Shown here piece by piece: positions 19,237-27,708 of a stretch of DNA of 64,000 nucleotides. Both the position numbers and the translations under genes were made by a program. The notes beneath the pieces were generated by a model, which was given only the letters and a program-made list of their open reading frames with translations, was not told where the DNA came from and did not search any database. Position 1 is the stretch's first letter. Each line of letters opens with the position of its first letter. This DNA is from UBA724 sp964229545 (GTDB lineage: Bacteria; Bacteroidota; Bacteroidia; Flavobacteriales; Flavobacteriaceae): NCBI GenBank assembly GCA_964229545.1, contig CAXRDP010000037.1:9356-73355 (forward strand), read 5' to 3'.

Positions 19237-20157
19237 TTATTCCGCAGACTTTATATCCTTGGCAAATTGGGTACCCCCACTGATTTTGCCATCTAAATCA
19301 AAATAAAAGATTTCCATCAGTTCTTTCTCCCAAACCGTTCCATCTTTCATCACCCTTGTTTCTTTAGAATACACAATGGCGCCCGAAGCCGGGTCTGTGT
19401 CATAGATTTTTAGCGGCACAATGGAATAGGGTTCCCAGCTCACAGAGCTATAAGGTGCAAACACCTGAGGCCACATGTCTTTGGTGATGGTCATTTCGTC
19501 TCCCTCAGAAGTTGAAAAAACAAAAGTATCCGCAAAGGCCTCTGCACATGCCTCGGCATCCATATTGTTGTAGGCTTCAAAAAGTTTTTCCAAGACATCT
19601 ACTTCCCCACGGTTTGAGAAAACCAAAGGTCTGCCTCTGTACTCATTGTCCTTACTGCCATAGAACTTTCCTCCCCTTGGAAGACCAAACTCGTTGGAAG
19701 GATAGTTTCTTCTCCACTGGCTAAAGCCATTGATTTTTCCATCGGCATTGACAGAAAAAACCTCCATTAGGTTTTGCTTTTGGGTGGAGCCATTGTTCCA
19801 CTCTCTGTCTTCTACAGACCACGTCAGTACCAAGTCATTATCAGAGCCTACCAGTTTGACAGGAATCACCGCCCAAGGCTTCATGTCCAAGCTTTTCATC
19901 TTGCTGTGCCAATCACGGTGCCCATCCCCGTAGTTACTCACGTAGGTAGAGTCGTAATAGCTCAATTCGGTTTCCACATCGTTGGCGTTGTAGGCTGCTA
20001 CGCTGTTCATCACTACGTTTACCGCTGAGGAGCTACCCAACATATATGGGTTGCCGGAGAGTTCTCCTTGCCCCATAAACTTTCCCGCAGTGGCAGGAGA
20101 TTGTTGCGCCATAGCCACCAATGGGAACAGCATCAAATAGTAAAAAAGGTTTTTCAT
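19237..20157 (-). CDS. Secreted protein with two SnoaL/NTF2-like domains
   Basis: A 306-residue protein with a signal peptide (MKNLFYYLMLFPLVAMAQ). Two regions, about residues 45-165 and 185-300, each follow the SnoaL/NTF2-like layout. Both have an N-terminal helix with YNANDVETELSYYDSTYV or YNNMDAEACAEAFADTFVF, and later a strand pair with LMEVFSVNADGKI or LMEIFYFDLDGKI. That internal repetition points to a duplicated cone-fold domain. Such domains serve as small-molecule binders, isomerases or polyketide cyclases; no specific function can be given. It precedes the secreted gene at 18474 on the same strand. Confidence 0.7.
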   Translation of the reverse strand: MKNLFYYLMLFPLVAMAQQSPATAGKFMGQGELSGNPYMLGSSSAVNVVMNSVAAYNANDVETELSYYDSTYVSNYGDGHRDWHSKMKSLDMKPWAVIPVKLVGSDNDLVLTWSVEDREWNNGSTQKQNLMEVFSVNADGKINGFSQWRRNYPSNEFGLPRGGKFYGSKDNEYRGRPLVFSNRGEVDVLEKLFEAYNNMDAEACAEAFADTFVFSTSEGDEMTITKDMWPQVFAPYSSVSWEPYSIVPLKIYDTDPASGAIVYSKETRVMKDGTVWEKELMEIFYFDLDGKISGGTQFAKDIKSAE

Positions 20158-20252
20158 TTTTTGTTGTTTTTTCGTTAGTTTGCTAAATATATATATAAAA
20201 TCTATTAAAAATATTGAATCTATTTTAATTATTTATTAATTTCATTGGAATT

Positions 20253-21143
20253 ATGATAACCTCAATAATCGAACGTGTTTTTTCCGAAAAAACAAAAAAA
20301 CACAGCGAGCGCTTTATCATCAACATAGCCATCGTCAGCTTTGTAGCGCATTTGATGGTGATTTTTGCCAATGATCTGGGGTGGATTGCTGTAGCTCAAA
20401 ACAACAGCTTGTTTACCAACCCCATTGCAGCCATCTACACCCCTTTCTCGTTTATTTTGATATATGAGGTCTACCTATTGATTTACTACCTGCCAAAATC
20501 TATGACCATCTACATCGGCAAGCAATACGAAATCATCATGCTCATTGTGATCAGAAGGCTGTACAAAGACCTGTCACAACTAGAGCTCAGTGCCGACTGG
20601 TTTAGCATCAAAGAAGACTTGCAATTCACCTACGACATCTTAGGAACCATCATACTGTTCTTACTCATTCATCTGTTCTACAAAATGAATAAAGAAAGGG
20701 TTCGAAAGCTCTTAAAACTCACAGAAACAAGACCTGAAATTGTTCGATTTATCAAAATCAAAAAAGTCATCGCTCTGGTGTTGGTACCTGTTTTCTTGGT
20801 GATGGCTAGTATCGCATTTGGACAATGGGCCTACCTAACTTTGATCAACCCCAATCAGATAGGAAATCTCTCCAATATCAACAACCTGTTCTTTGACGAG
20901 TTTTTTACGGTCTTAATTCTGGTGGATGTATTGCTCTTGTTGTTCTCTTTTACCCATACAGATAAGTTCAACAAAGTGATCAGAAATTCCGGGTTTGTCA
21001 TTTCGACCATTTTGGTCAAACTGTCATTTGGTGCCGAAGGGCTTTTGAATTCCGTACTGATCATTTCCGCCGTTGGTTTTGGCGTACTGATTTTATGGAT
21101 TCATATGATGTTTGAAAAGAATAAGATTCCAACCAATTACTAA
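20253..21143 (+). CDS. Polytopic membrane protein of unknown function
   Basis: A 296-residue protein with about seven hydrophobic segments, starting near residues 22-45, 58-80, 95-105, 130-150, 170-195, 215-235 and 250-285. I recognise no family. A charged cytoplasmic stretch (NKERVRKLLKLTETRPEIVRF) separates the fourth and fifth segments. It is divergent from the two secreted genes (95-bp AT-rich spacer) and ends 3 bp before the convergent rny gene. An ion-channel-like or sensor role is conceivable but unsupported. Confidence 0.65.
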   Translation: MITSIIERVFSEKTKKHSERFIINIAIVSFVAHLMVIFANDLGWIAVAQNNSLFTNPIAAIYTPFSFILIYEVYLLIYYLPKSMTIYIGKQYEIIMLIVIRRLYKDLSQLELSADWFSIKEDLQFTYDILGTIILFLLIHLFYKMNKERVRKLLKLTETRPEIVRFIKIKKVIALVLVPVFLVMASIAFGQWAYLTLINPNQIGNLSNINNLFFDEFFTVLILVDVLLLLFSFTHTDKFNKVIRNSGFVISTILVKLSFGAEGLLNSVLIISAVGFGVLILWIHMMFEKNKIPTNY

Positions 21144-21146
21144 AGC

Positions 21147-22715
21147 CTATTTGGCCACGTTGACCACACGGGTTTCTCGGATGACAGTGACCTTTACCTG
21201 ACCCGGATAAGTCATATCGGTCTGGATTTTCTGAGAAAGCTCAAAAGACAATTGGGCCGCTTGGTCATCACTTACTTTTTCACTCTCGACCATCACGCGC
21301 AACTCGCGCCCTGCTTGAATCGCATAAGCATTTGTCACCCCTTTAAATCCATAGGCGATGTCTTCCATCTCCTTGAGACGCTTCATATAGCTATCCAGCA
21401 CCTGACGGCGCGCGCCCGGACGGGCTCCTGAAATGGCATCACACACTTGCACAATAGGCGCAAGCAAGGACTTCATCTCGATCTCGTCGTGGTGTGCACC
21501 TATGGCGTTACACACATCGTCTTTCTCGCCATATTTTTCGGCCCATTGCATGCCCAGTATGGCATGGGGCGTTTCGGTCTCTTCTTCGGGAACTTTTCCG
21601 ATGTCGTGAAGCAAACCCGCGCGCTTGGCCAGTTTGGAACTCAGCCCTACCTCAGCAGCCATGATACCACAGAGCTTGGCCACCTCACGCGAATGCTGTA
21701 AAAGGTTTTGACCATAGGAAGAACGATACTTCATACGCCCCACCGCCTTGACCAACTCGGGGTGCAGGCCGTGAATCCCCAAATCAATCACAGTGCGCTT
21801 ACCAACCTCGGTAATTTCGTTTTCGATTTGGCGGGCGGTTTTCTTCACCACTTCTTCTATGCGTGCAGGGTGAATACGCCCATCACTCACCAAACGATGC
21901 AGAGACAGTCTGGCAACCTCACGACGCACCGAGTCAAAGCATGACAGTATGATGGCTTCGGGGGTGTCATCGACTATGATTTCTACACCAGTAGCCGCTT
22001 CTAAAGCACGTATATTCCGACCCTCTCGACCAATGATACGACCTTTGACCTCATCGGAGTCGAGGTTAAAAACCGACACACAATTCTCTACAGCTTCTTC
22101 GGTGCCAACACGCTGAATGGTGTTGATGACAATTTTCTTAGCCTCTTGGGTGGCAGAAAGTTTGGCCTCTTCTATCAAACGTTGTGTTAAGGCCATGGCT
22201 TCTGTCTTGGCCTCCTCACGCAAAGACAATACCAACGCCTCTTTGGCCTCAGCGGCAGATAAAGACGCTATTTCCTCTAGGGCAGCTACTTTCTGCTTGT
22301 GCAATTTGTCAAGACTGCTTTGTTTTTTCTCCAAACTCTTTACACGCTCTTCATAGTGTACACGTTGATCTTCAAGCTTGTCGTTGAGTTTCTTTTGCTT
22401 GGAGAGCTCTTGCGATATTTGCGATTCCTTATCACGGATGCGCTTTTGCGCTTCTTGGGTCTTTTGATCGCGCTCACGAGTTTTTTTCTCATGTTCGGCT
22501 TTCAGCTCCAAAAACTTTTCCTTGGCTTCGTAGATCCGATCTTTTTTGATTCGGTCGCCTTTCTCTTTGGCTTGATAAATGATTTTATCGGCTGCCGACT
22601 TGGCTTCCTCTATGTGTTTGGCGGCTCTTTTGCGCATCAGCCCTTGGGCTATCAACAGACCAATAACGATCCCTACAATTGCTGCACCGATAAGATATAT
22701 TTCGTTTGCTTCCAT
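21147..22715 (-). CDS. rny: Ribonuclease Y
   Basis: A 522-residue endoribonuclease that starts mRNA decay at the membrane. It has one N-terminal membrane helix (about 6-26) and a long coiled coil rich in K, E and Q to about residue 200. A KH domain follows with [19 protein letters not shown], then an HD domain with [19 protein letters not shown] and [10 protein letters not shown], the metal-binding histidine and aspartate. Full length for the family. A probable 6S RNA and a T-rich tract lie between zapA and this gene on the same strand, so the two may not share a single mRNA. Confidence 0.95.
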   Translation of the reverse strand: MEANEIYLIGAAIVGIVIGLLIAQGLMRKRAAKHIEEAKSAADKIIYQAKEKGDRIKKDRIYEAKEKFLELKAEHEKKTRERDQKTQEAQKRIRDKESQISQELSKQKKLNDKLEDQRVHYEERVKSLEKKQSSLDKLHKQKVAALEEIASLSAAEAKEALVLSLREEAKTEAMALTQRLIEEAKLSATQEAKKIVINTIQRVGTEEAVENCVSVFNLDSDEVKGRIIGREGRNIRALEAATGVEIIVDDTPEAIILSCFDSVRREVARLSLHRLVSDGRIHPARIEEVVKKTARQIENEITEVGKRTVIDLGIHGLHPELVKAVGRMKYRSSYGQNLLQHSREVAKLCGIMAAEVGLSSKLAKRAGLLHDIGKVPEEETETPHAILGMQWAEKYGEKDDVCNAIGAHHDEIEMKSLLAPIVQVCDAISGARPGARRQVLDSYMKRLKEMEDIAYGFKGVTNAYAIQAGRELRVMVESEKVSDDQAAQLSFELSQKIQTDMTYPGQVKVTVIRETRVVNVAK

Positions 22716-22754
22716 AATGTTTTTAATAAAAAAAGCCTACACCAGCGGAGTTTT

Positions 22755-22870
22755 GTATAAACTCTAAATAAACAGGTTTGAGGCTAACAAATTGTTCAAG
22801 GATCCGTTCGGGACGGCTTGCTTTTGCAATCTAAACTCACCTCTTTTAATAGAATTAGCGTTGAGTTTAT
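22755..22870 (-). ncRNA. ssrS: Candidate 6S RNA (6S-Flavo type) between zapA and rny
   Basis: On the minus strand an exact TATTTTTG promoter box (22871-22878) is followed at once by ATAAACTC (22870-22863). That pairs perfectly with GAGTTTAT (22764-22757), closing a 114-nt unit. Inside, GAGGT/GCCTC, AGATTG/CAATTT, CAAG/CTTG and CCGT/ACGG (22797-22820) pair in nested order with asymmetric internal loops and a CCCGA tip. The result is one long interrupted rod, as expected of 6S RNA, the RNA that mimics an open promoter and sequesters RNA polymerase. A T7 tract follows near 22727-22733. The position next to zapA also fits 6S genes in other bacteria. Exact ends are estimates. Confidence 0.6.
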
Positions 22871-22878
22871 CAAAAATA
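22871..22878 (-). promoter_or_regulatory. Probable -7 promoter element of the 6S RNA candidate
   Basis: The minus strand reads TATTTTTG, an exact TAnnTTTG match lying immediately 5' of the closing stem of the structured RNA. Confidence 0.55.
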
Positions 22879-22919
22879 AAACTGATGCAGGCAGTAACTT
22901 ACTTATGTAACAGAACGTT

Positions 22920-23204
22920 TTAGGCCGATGCTAAATCGATAAGCTCCTGATGAATTGTGTGCAACTTGGCCTTTACATCTTCACTATTCGAACGATGTTT
23001 GTCCTCCTCTTGGGCCAAACGCACAGCCAACTGCAGTGCGCACATGGCCAATACGTCTTGCTTGTCTTGGACCGCATAATTCTGCTCGTAGTGCTTCATC
23101 ATCTCATCTATTTGTTTGGCCGAGGCACGCAAACGTGCTTCTTGGCCCTGAGACACGCTCAGTGGGTAGATGCGATCCGCAATAGAGACTTTTATCTTTT
23201 GCAC
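22920..23204 (-). CDS. zapA: Cell division protein ZapA
   Basis: A 94-residue protein that begins MQKIKVSIADRIYPLSVSQGQEARLRASAKQIDEMM, the compact N-terminal domain of ZapA, and ends with a heptad-rich coiled coil. ZapA crosslinks FtsZ filaments at the division septum. Length is normal. It starts 4 bp after the end of the small coiled-coil gene at 23209 and is probably co-transcribed with it. Confidence 0.9.
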   Translation of the reverse strand: MQKIKVSIADRIYPLSVSQGQEARLRASAKQIDEMMKHYEQNYAVQDKQDVLAMCALQLAVRLAQEEDKHRSNSEDVKAKLHTIHQELIDLASA

Positions 23205-23208
23205 TTTA

Positions 23209-23502
23209 TCAATCTAAGGACACTTGCGCCAAGCAAGCATCTATTTCTTCTATCAGTCTATCGATTTGCTTTTTAGCCTTCGATGAATTTCCGTCACTGC
23301 CGGCTATTGAAGTGGCTGTCTGAAGGGCTTGGTGTTTCATTTTCCATTCTTGAATAGATTCGTTTTTTTTGGACAACTCATGCTGCATCTTGGACAATTC
23401 CTCACGGAGTGATACATTGGCTTTTTTTAGCTGATGCATCTGGTCTGAAACAGCACGCAAACGTTGCTCAATAGAATTCACCAATTCAGGAAGCGCCTGC
23501 AT
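23209..23502 (-). CDS. Small coiled-coil protein upstream of zapA (ZapB-like candidate)
   Basis: A 97-residue protein from ATG 23502 (MQALPELVNSIEQRL); a TTG 15 nt upstream is the only longer option. Most of it is heptad-patterned coiled coil rich in K, E and Q, with a short serine-rich break (SIAGSDGNSSK) before a final helix. No enzymatic motif. Its place directly before zapA suggests a ZapB-like structural partner at the septum; this is inferred from context and coiled-coil character only. Confidence 0.7.
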   Translation of the reverse strand: MQALPELVNSIEQRLRAVSDQMHQLKKANVSLREELSKMQHELSKKNESIQEWKMKHQALQTATSIAGSDGNSSKAKKQIDRLIEEIDACLAQVSLD

Positions 23503-23571
23503 ACAATAAGTCTTCAATAGCTTATACCAAAGATAGGATTCCCACCCGACTTACACAAGCTGAAAAAGGGT

Positions 23572-23601
23572 TTTGGTTTCCCAAACAAAAAGCTATTTTT
23601 A
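23572..23601 (+). promoter_or_regulatory. Promoter of the M23 peptidase gene
   Basis: TTTG (23572-23575), an 18-nt spacer and TATTTTTA (23594-23601) followed by TGGC and the ATG at 23606. The -7 element ends 4 nt before the start codon, implying a leaderless or nearly leaderless mRNA. Confidence 0.5.
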
Positions 23602-23605
23602 TGGC

Positions 23606-25282
23606 ATGCAGAATGCATCTATTCTTCTTGCTGTACTATTTTCCCTTGCCCTTCATGCCCAGAAAGATGCAGACCCATACCACATACCTGTTGACATCCC
23701 TATTTTTTTGTCGGGTACTTTTGGTGAGCTGAGGGGAAGTCATTTCCATGCGGGCATCGATATCAAAACCCAAGGAAGAGAAGGCATCCCGATTCGTGCA
23801 GTCAAGAAGGGCTACGTAGCGCGAATCAAGGTAGCTACTTCGGGCTATGGCAAAGTCCTCTATGTTGCTCACCCTGACGGCAACACCTCAGTATATGCCC
23901 ACCTGAGAAATTTTTCCCCGAAAATAACGGCTTTGGTACGTCAAAAGCAGTATGAAAAAAAGTCTTTTCCCGTTGAACTATTCTTAGACCCCGAAATCCT
24001 TCCCATAGAAGCCAAAGAAGTCATAGCCTACTCTGGAAATACCGGAGGTTCTCTCGGGCCACACCTCCATTTTGAGCTACGTGAAACAGACACCCAAATG
24101 CCAATCAATCCGCTTTTGGGCTTTTATGAAGTAACCGACACCACACGACCTGTTATTCATACCCTCATGGGATATCCGGCAGACACAGCTGCCGTTATAA
24201 ACGGCATGAAAAAGCCCATTCAAATCCCCTTAAAAAAATTGAATGACAGCATTTATATAGCCGAAAAAATCAAAGCCATCGGAAAAATCGGATTCGGAAT
24301 CGGTATCTATGACCGTTTGGACAATACCTACAACAAAAACGGCGCCTTTTCCATAGAAGCTCATGCCAACGGTGCCAAAGTTCACGAAATCAGATTCGAG
24401 AAATTTAGGTTTTCTGATTCCGAACATATTCATGCCCTTATCGACTATCCACGCTACAGCAAGACGCGATCTAAAGTTCAAAAACTCTTTCGGGATAACG
24501 GCAACGAATTGGCTTTTTTTGATACCGTCGAAAGTGGTTTTTTACAAATCGAAGCTGACAAAGACTACGCCTATCGCATCCGTGCAGCAGATGCCAACGG
24601 GAACACACGTTTTGTGTTTGTCCCCATTGAGGGAAAAGAGCAAGAAACTGTCGTGAATATTGAAGAGGAAACGCCCGGAAAAATCATTTATACAGACCGG
24701 GACTACTTGTTTCGTTTTGAGGATGCGGAAGCCTACCTTCCTAAAAAATGCTTATACGACGAACACAAGCTGGACATCAGGTTCGAAGAAGACAGCCTGC
24801 ACGTCGAGAAAGCGCATATTCCAGTTCGTAAACCCATACGAATACGCCTCAAAGCTCCCGACTCCATACAAGGGCATTATTTGGGAATTCGAGATACCAA
24901 AAATGAAATTCAGTTTTTGAGTGCCCAACAGAAAGATGGGTTTTTTGAGGCGCGTGTAAAACAAACTGGGGTTTTTACCATCGCCCAAGATACCATAGCC
25001 CCCACCATAGTGCCGGTACGTAAATACAACAACCAATGGCTTTCTAACTTTCGCAGTTTGCGGTTCAAAATTTCCGATGACCAGACGGGTATTAAATCAT
25101 ACACCGCAACCATTGATGGTAAATGGGCGTTGTTTGAGTATGAACCCAAAAAGGATGAAATCACCTTTTGGTTCGATGATTATTTTTTACTAGAAGGCAC
25201 AAAACATCTTTTGGAAATCAACGTTAAAGATCAGGTGGGTAACACAACAAAACATAACTTGACATTTTATAGAAAAAAATGA
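23606..25282 (+). CDS. M23 family metallopeptidase (LytM-like), secreted
   Basis: A 558-residue protein with a signal peptide (MQNASILLAVLFSLALHA). The start is set at ATG 23606, which opens this peptide; the longer frame begins on TTG inside the promoter. The peptidase domain is N-terminal: GSHFHAGIDI (about residues 46-55) and GPHLHFELRE (about 155-164) supply the H-x3-D and HxH zinc ligands, so it looks catalytically complete. The remaining 380 residues are beta-rich with no domain I recognise. It probably trims peptidoglycan cross-links in the periplasm. Its TGA overlaps the ATG of the TonB-dependent receptor by 4 bp, suggesting coupled translation. Confidence 0.88.
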   Translation: MQNASILLAVLFSLALHAQKDADPYHIPVDIPIFLSGTFGELRGSHFHAGIDIKTQGREGIPIRAVKKGYVARIKVATSGYGKVLYVAHPDGNTSVYAHLRNFSPKITALVRQKQYEKKSFPVELFLDPEILPIEAKEVIAYSGNTGGSLGPHLHFELRETDTQMPINPLLGFYEVTDTTRPVIHTLMGYPADTAAVINGMKKPIQIPLKKLNDSIYIAEKIKAIGKIGFGIGIYDRLDNTYNKNGAFSIEAHANGAKVHEIRFEKFRFSDSEHIHALIDYPRYSKTRSKVQKLFRDNGNELAFFDTVESGFLQIEADKDYAYRIRAADANGNTRFVFVPIEGKEQETVVNIEEETPGKIIYTDRDYLFRFEDAEAYLPKKCLYDEHKLDIRFEEDSLHVEKAHIPVRKPIRIRLKAPDSIQGHYLGIRDTKNEIQFLSAQQKDGFFEARVKQTGVFTIAQDTIAPTIVPVRKYNNQWLSNFRSLRFKISDDQTGIKSYTATIDGKWALFEYEPKKDEITFWFDDYFLLEGTKHLLEINVKDQVGNTTKHNLTFYRKK

Positions 25283-27708
25283 AAAAAACGTACTTGTTTG
25301 TTTTATGGATGTTTTGGGGTGTTTCAATCGCCCAACAAGGAGTTGTACGCGGTGTGGTTACCGATCAAAATCAACTGCCCCTACCCAACGTCAGTGTGAT
25401 TTCTGGCACCCAAGGAACCACCTCCAACGAAAACGGGTTTTATTCCATTCCCCTATCACCGCAAACCCAACAAACCTTGACTTTTAGTCATATTGGCCAC
25501 AAGCCTGCAGTGGTGACAATTTCTCTAAAGCCTGGAGAGATTTTTGAGCTAAACCCGGTTCTCAGCACAGAAATTGACCAGTTTGGAGAGGTGGTTGTCC
25601 GTGCCAATGCCCAAGCCCAAGTCAAGGGGCTAACCGTTTTAACACCTGCCACCATTCGGAACATTTCGGGTGCCAATGCGGGAGTGGAAAATTTGCTATT
25701 AAGCCTTCCGGGAGTCAATGCCAACAACGAACTCAGCACCCAATACGCTGTTCGGGGTGGCAACTATGACGAAAACTTGGTATATGTCAATGAAATTGAG
25801 GTCTATCGCCCATTATTGATACGCTCCGGACAACAAGAGGGGCTTAGTTTTTTAAACGCAGATTTGATTCAGCAAGTGCAATTTTCTGCAGGAGGTTTTG
25901 AAGCCATCTATGGAGACAAAATGTCCTCGGCCTTGGACATCCAGTACCAAACTGCGCCGGGCAATGCCACCAAAATGTCTGCGAGCTTGCTAGGTGGAAA
26001 TGTCAGTTGGGGTATCGAAAAGAAAAAATGGAGTGCCATTAGCGGGGTTCGATATAGAGACAATAGCTTGTTGGTCAATCAAAAAGAAACCCAGACCAAC
26101 TACAGGCCGAGCTACACCGACTTCCAGAGCTTTATCACCTACCGCGCTTCAGACAAACTTGTGTTCAACGCCCTAGCTTCTCATTCAATCAATCGCTACA
26201 ATTATGCGCCAAGCACAAGGCAAACCAACTTTGGTACCATAGACCAACCGATGGCTTTGGTGGTGTTCTATGAAGGCAACGAGGTAGATAGATACTTGAC
26301 CTCGCTAGGAGCCTTAAAAACCACTTGGTTGCCCAATTCAAATAACAGTTTTCGACTCATTGTGTCTGGCTATCAAGCCCAAGAATCTGAATATTTTGAC
26401 ATTTTGGCCCAATATAGATTGGGTGAACCCAATACTGACATTGGCGGAAACGATTTGGGAGAAGTGATGTTTACCCAAGGTGTCGGTTCACAACTTACCC
26501 ACGGAAGAAACAACCTCAATGCCCAAATTGCAGAGGTCAAACTAAAAGGAAAGCACGTTCACAAAAACCACCAAATCGATTGGGGACTGGGCTATAAAAA
26601 AGAACAAATCAACGACAGGCTTGTCGAGTGGGAAGTGGTTGATTCATCAGGGTTTTCATTGCGACCCCCTAGCGGTAGTGACCGTAACGATGAGCCGTAC
26701 ACCCCATTTGTCGGTCCGCTGGAGGCTTTTCAGAATGTGCGAACCACCAACCAAACAGACATCCAACGCCTAACAGCCTACACTCAATGGAGTCACAAAG
26801 GTTTGTGGAAAAACACCTTGTATTGGTTCAATTTGGGTGTTCGCACCCACCGATGGCAGGTCAATTCTCAAAACGCCCAATGGATAGTCAGCCCACGTGC
26901 TCAGTTGAGTTTTAGACCCAAAAACAAGGAACAGGTTTTGTATAGGTTGGCAGTCGGAGACTATGCGCAACCGCCTTTTTACAGAGAGTTGAGGGGTGCC
27001 GATGGAATGGTCAATCCCGAAGTGAAAGCCCAACGAGCCATGCATATTGTAGGTGGTTACGAACGAAGTTTTACGATGTGGAAGCGGCCGTTTGTGTTTC
27101 GCTCTGAACTCTACTACAAACGCTTGCGTGACCTCAACCCCTACACCCTAGAGAATGTACGCCTGAGGTACAGGGCTGACAACAGTGCCACAGGGCATGC
27201 CTATGGCTTGGATTTGCGTCTCAACGGAGCGTTTGTGCCGGGAACGGAATCTTGGATCAGTCTGGGTCTTATGTCCACAGAGGAAAACATCGACGGTCAA
27301 GGATATATCCCCAGACCTACCGACCAAAGACTGAAGTTCGCCATGCTGTTTCAAGACTATGTGCCCAGCATGCCCTTTCTGAAAATGAACCTGAACTTGG
27401 TTTACAATACCGGTTTGCCGGGGGGCTCACCCAGCTATGCCAATCCCTATGATTTTCAAGCAAGACTGAGAGACTACAAACGTGCGGATTTGGGAATTTC
27501 TTATGTACTAAATGACCCCAACCAAAACCGAAAAAAAATCCCGGGATTTGAAACCTTTGCTTTGGGAGTAGAAATCTTTAACATTTTCGATGTGCAAAAT
27601 GCCATTACCAATACTTGGGTCAGAGATGTATCGAGTAAAAGGCAGTTTGGCATTCCCAACTTTATGACGCCTCGAGTGTTTAATGTGAAAATATCTGCCA
27701 GTTTCTAA
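25279..27708 (+). CDS. TonB-dependent receptor with carboxypeptidase-like regulatory domain
   Basis: An 809-residue outer-membrane receptor. It has a signal peptide (MKKTYLFVLWMFWGVSIAQ), then a CarboxypepD_reg-like beta sandwich (GVVTDQNQLPLPNVSV to about residue 105). The plug domain follows (LLLSLPGVNANNELSTQYAV), then a 22-strand-type barrel ending in a terminal Phe (KISASF). It imports a substrate across the outer membrane with TonB energy. There is no SusD partner, so this is not a polysaccharide-utilisation pair, and the substrate is unknown. The gene overlaps the M23 peptidase gene by 4 bp and the convergent cysteine desulfurase gene by 4 bp. Confidence 0.9.
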   Translation: MKKTYLFVLWMFWGVSIAQQGVVRGVVTDQNQLPLPNVSVISGTQGTTSNENGFYSIPLSPQTQQTLTFSHIGHKPAVVTISLKPGEIFELNPVLSTEIDQFGEVVVRANAQAQVKGLTVLTPATIRNISGANAGVENLLLSLPGVNANNELSTQYAVRGGNYDENLVYVNEIEVYRPLLIRSGQQEGLSFLNADLIQQVQFSAGGFEAIYGDKMSSALDIQYQTAPGNATKMSASLLGGNVSWGIEKKKWSAISGVRYRDNSLLVNQKETQTNYRPSYTDFQSFITYRASDKLVFNALASHSINRYNYAPSTRQTNFGTIDQPMALVVFYEGNEVDRYLTSLGALKTTWLPNSNNSFRLIVSGYQAQESEYFDILAQYRLGEPNTDIGGNDLGEVMFTQGVGSQLTHGRNNLNAQIAEVKLKGKHVHKNHQIDWGLGYKKEQINDRLVEWEVVDSSGFSLRPPSGSDRNDEPYTPFVGPLEAFQNVRTTNQTDIQRLTAYTQWSHKGLWKNTLYWFNLGVRTHRWQVNSQNAQWIVSPRAQLSFRPKNKEQVLYRLAVGDYAQPPFYRELRGADGMVNPEVKAQRAMHIVGGYERSFTMWKRPFVFRSELYYKRLRDLNPYTLENVRLRYRADNSATGHAYGLDLRLNGAFVPGTESWISLGLMSTEENIDGQGYIPRPTDQRLKFAMLFQDYVPSMPFLKMNLNLVYNTGLPGGSPSYANPYDFQARLRDYKRADLGISYVLNDPNQNRKKIPGFETFALGVEIFNIFDVQNAITNTWVRDVSSKRQFGIPNFMTPRVFNVKISASF

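Noticed and set aside
22299..22760. 153-codon frame opposite rny
   Set aside because: It is antisense to the coiled-coil region and N-terminus of RNase Y, where biased Lys/Glu codons leave the opposite strand open; no independent signal.
25279..27708. SusC/SusD polysaccharide-utilisation pair
   Set aside because: The receptor is shorter than typical SusC, has no SusD-like lipoprotein gene next to it and no glycoside hydrolases in the window.
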